From Salvia splendens (lineage: Eukaryota; Streptophyta; Magnoliopsida; Lamiales; Lamiaceae): 64,000 bases of DNA. This document shows positions 25,225-36,203 of this stretch, piece by piece (within the stretch, counting starts at the first letter, position 1; each line of letters opens with the position of its first letter). The stretch is taken from positions 7,874,001-7,938,000 of the forward strand of contig NC_056046.1 in NCBI RefSeq assembly GCF_004379255.2. The letters are read 5' to 3'. A model generated the notes under the pieces. That model saw only the letters and a program-made list of their open reading frames with translations, was not told where the DNA came from and searched no databases. The position numbers and the translations under genes were made by a program.

Positions 25225-27442
25225 ATTTGATTTTCATTTAAATTTCTGGAATTAATGTGGAGTAATATTAATTTTGTATAGGTTTTTTACTAGAGTAACA
25301 TTCGTGTGGAGAGACTTGATGAAATCGAGGATCATACATACTTATTACATACATCCACTTATTTTCAATTGAAATAGGATGAATTGATTCGAAACTTGAC
25401 AATAATTTCTTTTTTAGAGTTTAGCTAGAACACTCGACTTGAGAGGCCTAATATTTTGCTTGGTTTGACTCATTTATACCCATAAGCAGAGAGTCTTACA
25501 CTCAAACTTTGTATAATTAGCAAATGCTAACTAACAAAGCTTGATATGGTTATGATTCTTCTGTTTAATTTGGGTGTTGATTTTGATTTCATGCTTTCAA
25601 TCATCGGTTAAGTAGATGTAGGATTCATGTGAATATAATCTATATCATACTCTCTCCGTCCCATGTTACTTGCACTGTTGTTTTTTGGCTCGTCACAAAC
25701 TCCTTACACTATTTATAGTTTAAGTTAGAATTAATGCATTTAATTAATATGTTAGTTTAAGTTAAAAGCTCATTTATTAAGTAATGTCTCATTATACTTA
25801 AAATTCTAATTTAATTACATTAACAAATTAATCCTAAATTTACGGCCTCAAATGAAAGTGCGAGTAATATGGGACGAATGGCGTATTAATCAGTGTATTT
25901 TATATGCACAAAATGATATAAAATAAATAAATCATTTATAATTTCTGACGGAGTTTCTGAGCACTTTTGGATTTAGGCTTAACATTCATCTAGATCGGCA
26001 CAACTAATGAAATTCCCCAATGCAAGTTTCAGATTCATTATACTTTAATAGGAGTAGTTAAAAACAAATTACGATGTACAATTAAGTTTTTTAGATACTA
26101 ATTTGTATATGTACATTTCAGAAGAAAAAAAATCCTCAATTATATCACAAACAAGCTTTGCTACAGAGATGATATTTGTCATTTGAAATGACAATAACAA
26201 TAATAATAAGAATATAAAGCGACTATCTATGTGACTAAGTTGTTAGTTTGAAATACTCCACTTGGCATTCATATCATTTACTAAATCCCAATTTTTAGAG
26301 ATAAGTGAATGGGACTAACTTTGTCCTATCTCACCAATAAAGAATCTATGTATATACTATAGGCTAGTGGGACTGTGGGAGACTTCAAATTTGGATTTTA
26401 TGGAAAGATAAAATTCAAACTCTTTTTTTTTTCTCCAATTCTATGACATAGTTTGCATAGTTCTTGAACAATGTTTTATAGTCTCAAACGTTCTTGATCG
26501 TCGTGGTGAAGTGGACGAATCTATTGTCAAAACCTATTAGTTTGAATTCATCTAATATTTTCTCACTTTCGAATCTATTACCTAAGATGTTTTAATGAGT
26601 ACAAATTTGTACTGATTTTTTTTTGTAATATACCAGTTGAGTTCGAATTTTATAATGAAAATTTTTCATTTGAGCTAATTCCACGACAAATGCAATGAAT
26701 ACTACCCCACGACCATATTTTGTATGTTTACTCAATTTACGCAATAAATTAAAACAATATGTAATGAAACAAAACAATGGGCGTAACGTGTATTGCGGAA
26801 TCAGCCTATCCATGAAGAGGAACTGAGCAATTTATTACGAATAATTTAGGAATCTAATCAGATTCTAATTTCTTTATATTAAATGTTAGCTAAGCTTAAA
26901 TGCCAAAACTAGAGCACTAGCTAGGTAGGTAGCACGTGCTCATCCATCGTGATTAACTGCTGCTTATAAGGTTAATGTATATCATTAGCATGCAAACTTT
27001 TTGTTTGACTTAACTAAATCTGATTATTTTTAGTTACCAAAGGTCGTCCATAGAGACAAATCATACCTTTTTTTTATCGCCAGTTTACTTCATTAATTAA
27101 TTAACTTTGTTTAATTAATAGGAGTACTAGTATTCTTTTCTAGTAAGTTGGATACAAATTTGAAACTTGAAATCTACTATTTTAGGCTTTTATGTTGTAA
27201 ATGGTGTATTTTTAAAGTAATGTGAAAAACAAAATCGGTGCAAAATTTTATGTTTTTTTTCTATAAACATCCCTTAATTATATATGTGATTAAAGATTTA
27301 CTAGAATGAAAAATTTAAATGTATTCCGTCAACTAACCTCTTCTATTTTTATGTAACATCACCTATTTGATTCTATAATAATCGAATAAGGGTGTTTATA
27401 ATTAACGATTCTATAATTTATAATTAAATAAGGGATGTTAAT
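25225..27442. other. Intergenic with one MITE
   Basis: No gene is supported. A Stowaway-like MITE lies at 25648-25885. A very weak tRNA-like A/B-box pair (gtggtgaagtgg ... tttgaattc) at about 26490-26560 is not strong enough to call. Confidence 0.5.
25648..25885. mobile_element. Stowaway-like MITE
   Basis: Ends tactctctccgtcccatg and atatgggacgaatggcgta, subterminal acttgcac versus gtgcgagt, flanked by TA. Non-coding. Confidence 0.65.
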
Positions 27443-27980
27443 ACATGAGTTCTATTTAATCTCTATTATTTGTAAAATATAAAAATATTTAATCATGGGT
27501 TCTATTTAATAAACGTGCTAAAACTTCATATATATATATGAGGTTTTATTCGTAGTACTAAGAAATAAAGTACTCTACTACATATCAGATACTTCCCCAT
27601 ACAATACAACAAGCATTTGAAATTTGAATGACGCCTAATGCAATGCAACTTTCCCCAAGTATCTCCCGCATCCTCAAAGCTCATCCTTTGGTGGCGACGG
27701 TGGTGGCTGCGGATTATCCGACGATAACTTGATAGGATACGAGGCATCCATCGCGATTCCACACAATCCTTCTCTTTCTCCAACACCGCGTTGCATCCTA
27801 ATATACCCTTGCTCAGCCCACTCAGGCCCCCACAAGTTCTTCACTATCCAATATTTAGTCCCACTCCCATCTAGCGCGGATCCATAACCAACAACCGCTA
27901 CCCCATGGTTCAGCTCCGAGCCACATTCGCCCGTAAACACTCCCTATAATCAAGAATACAATTTATAAATCTGAAAATAC
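27443..27980 (-). pseudogene. Duplicated last exon and flank of the KDEL cysteine endopeptidase
   Basis: This block is a near-copy of 9691 to about 10227: the right half of a MITE, the 3' flank, the last exon (here 27674-27943) and the first part of the preceding intron. Similarity stops within that intron near 27980, so exons 1-3 are absent. The remaining frame reads from GVFTGECG through [11 protein letters not shown] to the SPPKDEL tail without a stop. Family-invariant positions have changed, though: KNSWG is KNLWG and EWGEQGY is EWAEQGY, which suggests loss of constraint. It also has two extra codons (DGSGTKYW versus DGTKYW). With no Cys-domain, propeptide or promoter it cannot make a protease. 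Confidence 0.88.
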
Positions 27981-28019
27981 GACTTTAAAGTTTAACAAAG
28001 TTTGTCACTTTTACAGAGG

Positions 28020-28051
28020 AATTGCTGCAAAGATATTTCTTTGCAGCAATT
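28020..28051. repeat. Perfect 14-bp inverted repeat (hairpin)
   Basis: Stem aattgctgcaaaga (28020-28033) and tctttgcagcaatt (28038-28051) with a 4-base loop, about 40 bases beyond the end of the protease-exon duplicate. There is no U-run or other sign that it is a terminator. Confidence 0.8.
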
Positions 28052-28753
28052 GCAAATTGCCTAAAGCCCAAGGCTCAAAACTATCTATAGTTGAGGACAG
28101 TTGTGCGGCAAAAGTTGGTGGAAAATGTAGCTTTCTCACATTTGCTTGCTTAAAAACAAGCCAACAATGCTTAGAAAAAGAGAAAAAATAAAATAAACAA
28201 GCTAGCTAGCAAATCTTGGACGAACTTGAATGATAAAAAGCAAAAACTATGATATCCGATTTTTTCTTTCCTTTAGGCAACTTGGCAAGTTGATTTGAAA
28301 ACGGGTAATTAAATACATAAATTTAATTTCTATAAAGTTGTGTAGAATGTTGAACTGGTCACCATTTCAATCCATGGTTCAGTCTATATTGGAAATCCTA
28401 CGATATCACTATATATGTGTGTCAGTGTGTAATGATATGATATCCACATATTTATATTTAAGCTTTTTCATCCCTAAAGATTTAATCCAAAAACTTGTAA
28501 CATCCTCCACAACCCACATTTTAGTCTTTTTTTCATTGAACTCAAGTGTATCTAAAATGATACTGTCCTAGCTTGAAAACCTGAGATTCAATAAAATAGA
28601 CTAAAACGCCCTTGAGTGGCATAAATGTAAAAAGGGGCATAAAAGATGGAAATAGCGAAAAAAAATGTTCGAAATGTGATTACCCTAAGTTTAGATCCCT
28701 CTGTACCCAGGTACCTGAAATATTCGAACTCAATTATCCATATCATTATTTTG

Positions 28754-29007
28754 TACTCCCTTCGTCCACCATTTAAAGAGTCATTTTGACTCGGCACGGG
28801 TTTTAAGAAATTATTTAACTTTGTGAAGAAAAGTAAAGAGAGAAAGTGAGTGGAATGTGAGACTCATTTAACGTATTAGTTTTATATTGAATTATGAGTG
28901 TAAAAAGTTGGTGAAATGTGAGGCCCGCATACTAAATGTGGAATAAAGTAAATGTTTCTATAAATCGTGGACAAACAAAAATGGGAAAAATGTTCTTTAA
29001 ATGAGTA
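28754..29007. mobile_element. Stowaway-like MITE, degenerate
   Basis: Left end tactcccttcgtccaccatt, right end ttctttaaatgagta, subterminal gtccacc versus cgtggac. TA at both edges. Non-coding. Confidence 0.5.
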
Positions 29008-29591
29008 ATTCAAGCATAGTAAAATTACAAAATTGAAAAAAACCAAGCTATTCATAACTTCCGAGTAATTGAGTCTTTAGGGTAGCGCAACAAAGCATCA
29101 TTGACTCCAACTAGTTTCATTTTCGCGGCCATAAGGAGTCGAAGATGTGGTCGCTGTCTTCTATCACATTGGACGACTTCTACTCGACGTTTGGCTGGCT
29201 CACCTCAAGAGCTTTTTCATAAGCACTCTTCATTCTCTTACTTCTACCGTCGGAATCGGAACCACCAGATCCCCATTTCTAGCCGTCTCACTTTAACTCT
29301 CTTTACTCGATCAACTAAATAATCGAATAATCAATATCACATTTTGACGTGTTGGCTGTCATCGGACCACATAAACATTTTAGAGATTCTGTTTTCTTTT
29401 TGGCTTCGTTCCTGGTTTCGTAGCCTAATAAACCTTCGTAACAAACCTCCCACAATTCTTGTTTTACTTACAAAATTTCTCTAGATAATTTGTATTAGAA
29501 TTTTCTATGATATAGAATTATAGAGTCTATATATATATATATATATACCTCTCTATATATATGATTTTAATCTATCTAAAGAAGGGCCTTA

Positions 29592-30323
29592 GAGCATCCA
29601 CAACCGTGCTCTTGCCAGCGGCACGGTTGTGGGCCCGGGCGGTACTATTCATGCCTGCTCTCTGGCAAGAGCACAACACCCACAGCTGTGCTCTTCCGCA
29701 AGGACGAGCACAATTAATTTAAAATTCAATTAAACAATAACATTTCCATAATACTAAAATTCATTAAAAAACCACAATAAATATTACAAATTACAAATAA
29801 AATAAAAAAGACATAATTAAAATCCTAAAAATTAAAAATTACATAATTAAAATACTAAAAATTAAAAATTACATAATTAAACTCCTAAAAATTAAAAATT
29901 ACATAATTAAAATCCTAAAAATTGAGATTGAGAGAGTTGTTTAGTATAGTGTCATTTTTTGTGTTTGAAATGAGAGTATTTATAGATGAAAGTATGAATT
30001 TTGGGGTAAAAATAATGAAAAAAATAAATTAAAAGTGTGGAAAAAATGGATATATTTTATTAGGAAGTGAGACAATATTTTTTTTATTAATTTTGAATTT
30101 TTCAGATTTTTTCGATTTTTTTTAAAAAATAAATAAATAAATGATAAATCAACGGGCCAATCGGAAGCTGCCACGTCGACGCGCTGTGCTCTTGCCGCTG
30201 GCACGGACGTGCTCTATGCATAGAGCAGCGCCCTGCCAGCGGCAAGAGCGCAATGGTGGCGGAGCGTGTCCTTGCCAGCGGCAAGGACGGACGGTGAGCT
30301 GCTGCTCACCGTTGGGAATGCTC
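29592..30323. mobile_element. PIF/Harbinger MITE with GC-rich ends
   Basis: Begins gagcatccacaaccgtgctc and ends gttgggaatgctc, with a tta duplication at 29589-29591 and 30324-30326. The outer 100 bases are rich in gctcttgccagcggcac, which recurs inverted near the right end. At 29811-29922 there is a run of about four 30-bp units, acataattaaaatcctaaaa. No transposase; the ORFs here are shadows of the repeats. Confidence 0.75.
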
Positions 30324-30329
30324 TTAAGT

Positions 30330-32400
30330 ACCAAAATACACCCAAAAATGGTCGTCAGATCTGTACATGAATGGCCACGATCTGTTTTATATTCTGTGAA
30401 ATTTGTGTCATAGTAAGATCAATTTGCGTCATGTGAAGGGTATTTTCGGCAAATCAAATTAGTGGAACTGTTTCATATGGGCGGATTTAATGGGATTACT
30501 AAACTACACACTCTACAATGTGGTTTTGTTTCCAATGCCATTTATTAAGTGAGAGAGAATAAAATTTCAGTCATTTATTCCCCAAATCAAGCAGAATTCG
30601 ATCCAATCCCCCCAAATCCACCATTCCAACAAAACACAAATCAGCATCCAAAAACCCTATCTAGTCTACATCGCTACTCAAATCAACAACAATCCTCTCA
30701 CCGACAATGGTGAACACTCGTTCTGCCGGAACATCGAAGTATGAAGAACAGGTTAGTTAGTGTTCCTAATTCATTAGACTTCCAGAATGTTCAATTGAAA
30801 CTAACGCAAATTTATCTTGTTTTGGTATGTTGTTAAGTAGTATATATAAGGATTGCTGTGAAGAAGAAGCTACCGTACCAACCGCAATAAAAAGTATTTT
30901 GTTTAAAATATCTGTTCATATTGTTTGAGATTACAGTTGAATTTTCGTTTGACACACCTTTCCTGTTGGTGTTTTCCTTCTAAAACAACAAATCCAGCAA
31001 TTGAGAGGAGTTCGAATGAAACGGGAGAGTGCATCTATGACCGTCGACAAGAAGGTCATTCTTAAAATGACCGAAAAATACACTAACTATGACCTAAACA
31101 AGCTCTTTCATTTTGGATCATCCAATATTAACATGACGGAAAACTGCACTTACAATGACATAAACATACTCTATGTATGATTTTGTATTCATGTCGAGTT
31201 TTGTGTACATCAAATCCTACTTTGAAATTACGTAAACAATGTTTTGGGTGAAGTGCAAATATTGAATAGTACATCAGTCGTTTGACTAAAAATCGAATCG
31301 TTTTAAGGCCTTTAAGGGTATTGCAATCCCCTTGATTTGTATGGTCGAAATATCAAACCATGACATAATGTTTACACTTTGTGTCATACTAAGTGTATAT
31401 TTGGGTCATTTCAGAATATTGTTATCTACATATGGACTTAGATTGAATTTCGTACAACGGAATACGTCCAGGGTTTAGATACGTCATACTAAATGGAACA
31501 TTGAGTCATTTTAACAATAACAACAAAATTACTATACCATTTCATCTTATGGGTAATTTGTGTCATAATAATCCAATATTCGAGTCATTATATAATATTA
31601 TAGAGTACCAAAATGCGTCATACAAATTTGATCAAAATGAGTACAATCAGGGGTAATGTATGTCATATAACTCTGATCAACCGGTCATAGCTAAAAAAGC
31701 AAACAATAACTGTTCATATCAAGCAAACGGACAATGCAAGTAAATGGCGTACAAAATGAAAATTAAACTGAATTGAGTTCAAACTTCAGAATATCTTCTA
31801 GATCTCCGCTTTTCTTTCTCTTTAAATTTCACAACAGAACCTGTGCTTTCAAGCACGTCATCGGAGATTGTCTGATTGTCTTCAAGCGAAGAAGGATCTG
31901 CTACGATTTTCATTTGTGGAGAAACGGTGCGTTTGACCTAAAGCACAAAAAAACCCACCACAAATTGATAACAAAATCGTGAAAAAAAATTTACAAAACT
32001 TAATTTACACATAAAACAATGAATACCGACTGATGAAATTAATTAGAAGATGAAAAACTGATATGAACATAAATTACCGTTGAAATAAAGTGGCGACGGA
32101 TTGTAGAATAATATTATAAACACACACGAGATCTGTTGAAGAAGATGTAAAAATGGTAGGAGTTGAAGAAAATGATTATTAACTCCCCAATCAATCACGC
32201 AAGGAAAATGAGAATGGAAAAAAGATAGACGTACATGATTATAGGGATTGGAATAACAATCTAATGAACTTGAATGACAATATTAACCATTTGGTATTAT
32301 AAGGGAATAAATAAATATGACTTGCGAAAATAATTGAGTCGTTAGATCTGTCCATCTCAAGATTAAAATATCCAATCCTATGGTCTAAATTTGGCCTTCA
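30330..32400. other. Unclassified repeat-like region
   Basis: Two kilobases with many scattered gtcata/gtcatt motifs and no sustained frame. At 30706 a short open stretch MVNTRSAGTSKYEEQ ends at a plausible splice donor (gttagt), which could be a captured or relic first exon. Both margins carry agatctgt in opposite settings (about 30357 and 32345), suggesting a large degenerate non-autonomous element. Neither boundary nor target duplication could be fixed. Confidence 0.3.
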
Positions 32401-32437
32401 TTTCTTGATTTAAAGTGATACTTGTTTTGATAAAAAA

Positions 32438-32439
<2 letters not shown>

Positions 32440-32482
<43 letters not shown>
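32440..32482. repeat. (AT)n microsatellite
   Basis: An uninterrupted AT dinucleotide run of about 43 bases. Confidence 0.95.
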
Positions 32483-32484
<2 letters not shown>

Positions 32485-33158
32485 AGATTTTTAGAATAGA
32501 ATTAAAATTCTAAAATATGGAAGAATGTCAGCATATATGGTTGTGTAACATTCTTCACAAGTTGAGAAGTGAAATAATTTAAGTTTGCCAAAATTATCAA
32601 ATATTCTAAACTATTTTTTCATATAGTAAACCACATTATCCTCCTAAATATTTTCTCTAAACTATATTAGTTCTACTACATATCTCTTATTTAAAAAAAA
32701 TGAATGTGTTATAATATCAAGTTAGATGGACCGAAAATAGACTCAAATTTGGATGAAGAAATACTTTGGGGTAATCTGAATGAATTAGTTGAAAGAATGA
32801 AAGAAAAATATATTAAGAATAAAGTAAAATTAAAAGAAATTTGGCAAAAATCTTAGTAATTAATTAATTATATAAACTTAAGAAATTTGATATATTTGCT
32901 AAAAAGTTAATCCTGTACTTGAGTTTGATATTTGTGGAACAGATGCAAAAATGTAAAAAAAAAACAAACAATGCAGATCTTATTAATGAGCAGATAGTAA
33001 TAGTAATATGGCATCAATACATATCACTCAGCAGCCAGCAACACCAACACCGCTGACTATCCTCAACAAAACAGAACTATAAAAAAAACATACAAACATC
33101 TTCAAATTTTTATTTCATGCCAAACAATGCATGCCAACCACTCCCCACCACCTCCTCC
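32483..33158. other. Intergenic, 3' flank of the SEO gene
   Basis: AT-rich. The part next to 33158 is probably the 3' UTR of the minus-strand sieve-element occlusion gene. Nothing else is seen. Confidence 0.5.
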
Positions 33159-36103
33159 TCAGTCGGTGCAGCAGCGGTACATAACAAACTTGTCCATCAT
33201 CTTCCCACACTCGGTGCACACGACTGTCTCCGGTATGTAGCCGGCCTGCCCAGGAAGTATGAGGCGGTGGCAGTGGTGGTCGGGGTGGAACCCGGAGAGG
33301 TGCTTGTCCAGCACCGGCACGAACTTGTCCGGGTGGTCCACCTCGTACGCCCACTCGGCGTACCTCTCGACCACGGGCAGCACCTTCTCCCCGATCCCCA
33401 TCGTGATCTCGTAGTTTCCCCTGCTGAAAACGGCCCACCCCTTCTCGCTGCTGTCGAACGTCAAAAGGTCCAGAATGCCCTTCATGATGCGGTCGTCCTC
33501 CACGGTCCGTCCGATCTGCTTCTTGGAGTTCCACATGCTGGCCAGGCGCTCCCAGAAGTACCACACGTAGTCGTAGTACTCTGGGGCGAAGATGTGGCTC
33601 AGATTCTCCCGGGTTATGACGTCGTGGCACTGGCGCACCTTCTCGCGAGGGTTGCGCTTCCCCACGTAGAGCATCTCGAGGGTCACCCCGACCGAGCGCG
33701 CAGCAGCACGCGCGGCCGCGGTGAAGTTCCGGATCCAGACGATGTCGTCCCCACCGTAGAGGCAGATCACCTTGTTCGCGTTAATCTATCAAGAGTAAAA
33801 TAGTAAAAATGATTATCTTTAATAATATGCGCAAGGCAGAGGCAGGGGCAGAGGGAAACAAAGGTAAAATTGTAAAAGTGAATACTATATAAAGAGGTTG
33901 TGGCAAAGACAGGAATTACCCATTCTTGGATGCGGGGGTCAATGTGATCTGCGAGGAGTTCGATGTTCCAGTCAGACTCCTCCCAGAGCTTCCTCTCCCA
34001 ATCCTTGGTGAAGGGGAACGCCTTGGCGCCCCAGATCCACATCATTGGGAGGGCGTTGTGGTTGGAGAGCTTCCCATGCGGGTCGAGGACCACCAGCATC
34101 GGCCTATGAGTGAAGTGGAGCTCCTCACGGGCGTACCGGATGGCCACCGGGTTGACCATGTTCGGGTGGTCAGCAGAGTACCATGGCATGCTATTGCGGA
34201 GGTCGTAGAATTTCTTCTCATCAAACTCAGTCATGGTACTCCCGTGGGCCATGATCGGGAGCCAAAGCACCTCGTAGTCGTGCCTCACCGACCTCTCGTT
34301 GTGGATGATGTGGAGCACGTGGAGCTCCTCCGGGGGAAGCTCCAGGTCCGAGATCAGGAGCAGGACGTATTTCATCTTCAGCACTGTTAGTTGCTCCTGT
34401 TATGAAATCAACAGCCGGTTTCAAGTTAATCATTGCAGTTATTGAAAAACAATCGAGGTGAATATAAAGTCATAGAAATCCGACATTAGTCCTTCTTGAG
34501 CCGTCGTAGAGAGGCCTTTGGTCTTCTCTGAACCGGAAGAGCTCGGTCAGGACTCGCATGTTGTCGATGTGAGCCGTTTCTAGAAGCCTCTTGAACTTGA
34601 TGTAGGCATCTTCAAACTTCTTCCTCTCTGCAAACCAACATAGTTAGTAGTATTAATTAAGAAATATATTTACCAATCAATTTTGCTTAATGCTTGAGAT
34701 TCTCACCAATGATTTCCTTGCAAATCTTCATTTGATTCTGCAAGTGATCAAGGATGACTTTGAGCTTGTGGGCCAGGTTGAGTATCTCCCACGAAGCAGA
34801 GGTAGAGGTCATGAACTCATGGCCGCCGCCAATGAGGTTGAGGAGCGTGGATGCGCAGACGAGTAGGCCTCGGATGCTCCAGTAGACGGCAGAGGGGATG
34901 TGGGCCGTGGCAGCAGTGATCTCAGGCGACTGAGTGTTGATGTAGAGAGGCGGCAGCTCCTTGAACTGGATGATGCAGTGGGTGACCTTGAGTATCTCGG
35001 TGAGCAAGTCGATGACAGCGTCGAACTGCTTCCTCAGCTCGCCTCCCCCGGCCACAGCCATCGTGTCCGGGAGGTCTTTCAGAGTGGCAATGTTCTTGGC
35101 CAGAGGGTTCTTGGTGTGGAGGTGCTCCACTAGCCAGAACTCGCCGTAGTTGATGGCAAAGGCCGCGAAGGCGATCACGATCTTGGCATCCCAGGTGTAG
35201 CTGCCTAGGGATTTCAGGAGGTCCATTGTCACTTGGTGTGACTCTCCCCCACCCGCAGATTTGCAGACGATCTGTTTCCGGATTGGGGGAGGAAAAAAAA
35301 TCAGGTGTGACATCGGACCTATAAAAGTCGAAAAATGACTTGTTTTGGGGTGCGTACCTCGCATGAGACCTTGTTGATCGGGAAGGCTAGTATTTTGACA
35401 ATCTCCGTCTCGAGATAAGAGGTGTTGTGGTAGGCCTTCTCGTCGCGATAAGAAGGTTGGTAGGCCTTCTCATCGCGATAGCCAGTCTGATAAGGCTTCT
35501 CGTCGTGGTATGCACCGCGGGAGACCTTATCGGCCGACATTTCCAAGTGGGGATGAGTCTGAGCTCCCTGAAAAAAAAAAGAGACACATTAATTAGAATA
35601 ATTGATTAATAAGGCAATGTGATTTGTAGCAGCAATCTTACATGAGTAGTAGTAGCAAGAGCATTAGTGGGGATATGTTCCTCGGCTGAAGGTCGGGCGA
35701 GGCGCAGGATGTCCTCGATGATGGCGAGGACCGGCCTCACGTTGATGTCCTCCATATCGGGTGCGTGAGTGGCCTGGATCTGCTTGTTGAGGGCACTCTC
35801 GTCGGACGAGAAGAAGCCGCGCTCCCCAGACATCGGGTGGCTGCGACCGGTCAAGCCCGGTCTCAGGGAGAGGGGCATAGTGGAGACGTGATCATGTTCA
35901 TGGCTAGGCCTCAAACTGTGATCCGCCACGGGAGTGTTGGCCCTGTGGTCAGTCACAGGATTATGCATCCTGTGATCGACCAAAGGGGTGAGAGTGGATG
36001 CTCCTCCAGTCAGAGCCGGGGTGGTTTTGGTGCCCTGAGGGGGTTTCTCACCGGCCAAGGGGGGGTTCTTGGTGGTTGCCGGCACAAGATCGCGGCCCGC
36101 CAT
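33159..36103 (-). CDS. SEO: Sieve element occlusion (SEO/forisome-type) protein
   Basis: Six exons (35642-36103, 35358-35567, 34707-35271, 34485-34627, 33920-34396, 33159-33785) join in frame to 827 residues, at the long end for SEO proteins. Family landmarks: DESALNKQIQATHAPD and VRPVLAIIEDIL in exon 1; FAAFAINYGEFWLVEHL and IPSAVYWSIRGLLVCAS in exon 3 (SEO N-terminal domain); KYVLLLISDLELPPEEL, a thioredoxin-like beta strand; MPWYSADHP, MMWIWGAKAFPFT and CLYGGDDIVWIRNF (SEO C-terminal domain). The C-terminus has CTECGKMMDKFVMYRCC. SEO proteins are the P-protein filaments of phloem sieve elements and plug sieve plates after wounding. The N-terminus has a long disordered extension with DHR and YRDEKAY-type repeats. 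A TATA box lies about 90 bases upstream. Confidence 0.94.
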
Positions 36104-36191
36104 TGCAAAATGAAGGGAAGGGAAAGGATGTGTGAGTGTGTGTTGTAATGAGAAGAGAGTTGGTTGTGTTTCATTTGGTTAGTTTTCTAGG

Positions 36192-36202
36192 CCTTATATA
36201 GT
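36192..36202 (-). promoter_or_regulatory. Probable TATA box of the SEO gene
   Basis: Minus-strand cactatataaggcc, about 90 bases before the start codon. Confidence 0.55.
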
Positions 36203-36203
36203 G

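Noticed and set aside
26480..26560. Another SINE head
   Set aside because: Matches to the A and B boxes are too weak to separate from chance.
33117..33803. 228-codon plus-strand frame opposite the last SEO exon
   Set aside because: It is a shadow of a GC-rich, strongly codon-biased exon; the minus-strand frame has clear SEO homology and correct splicing.
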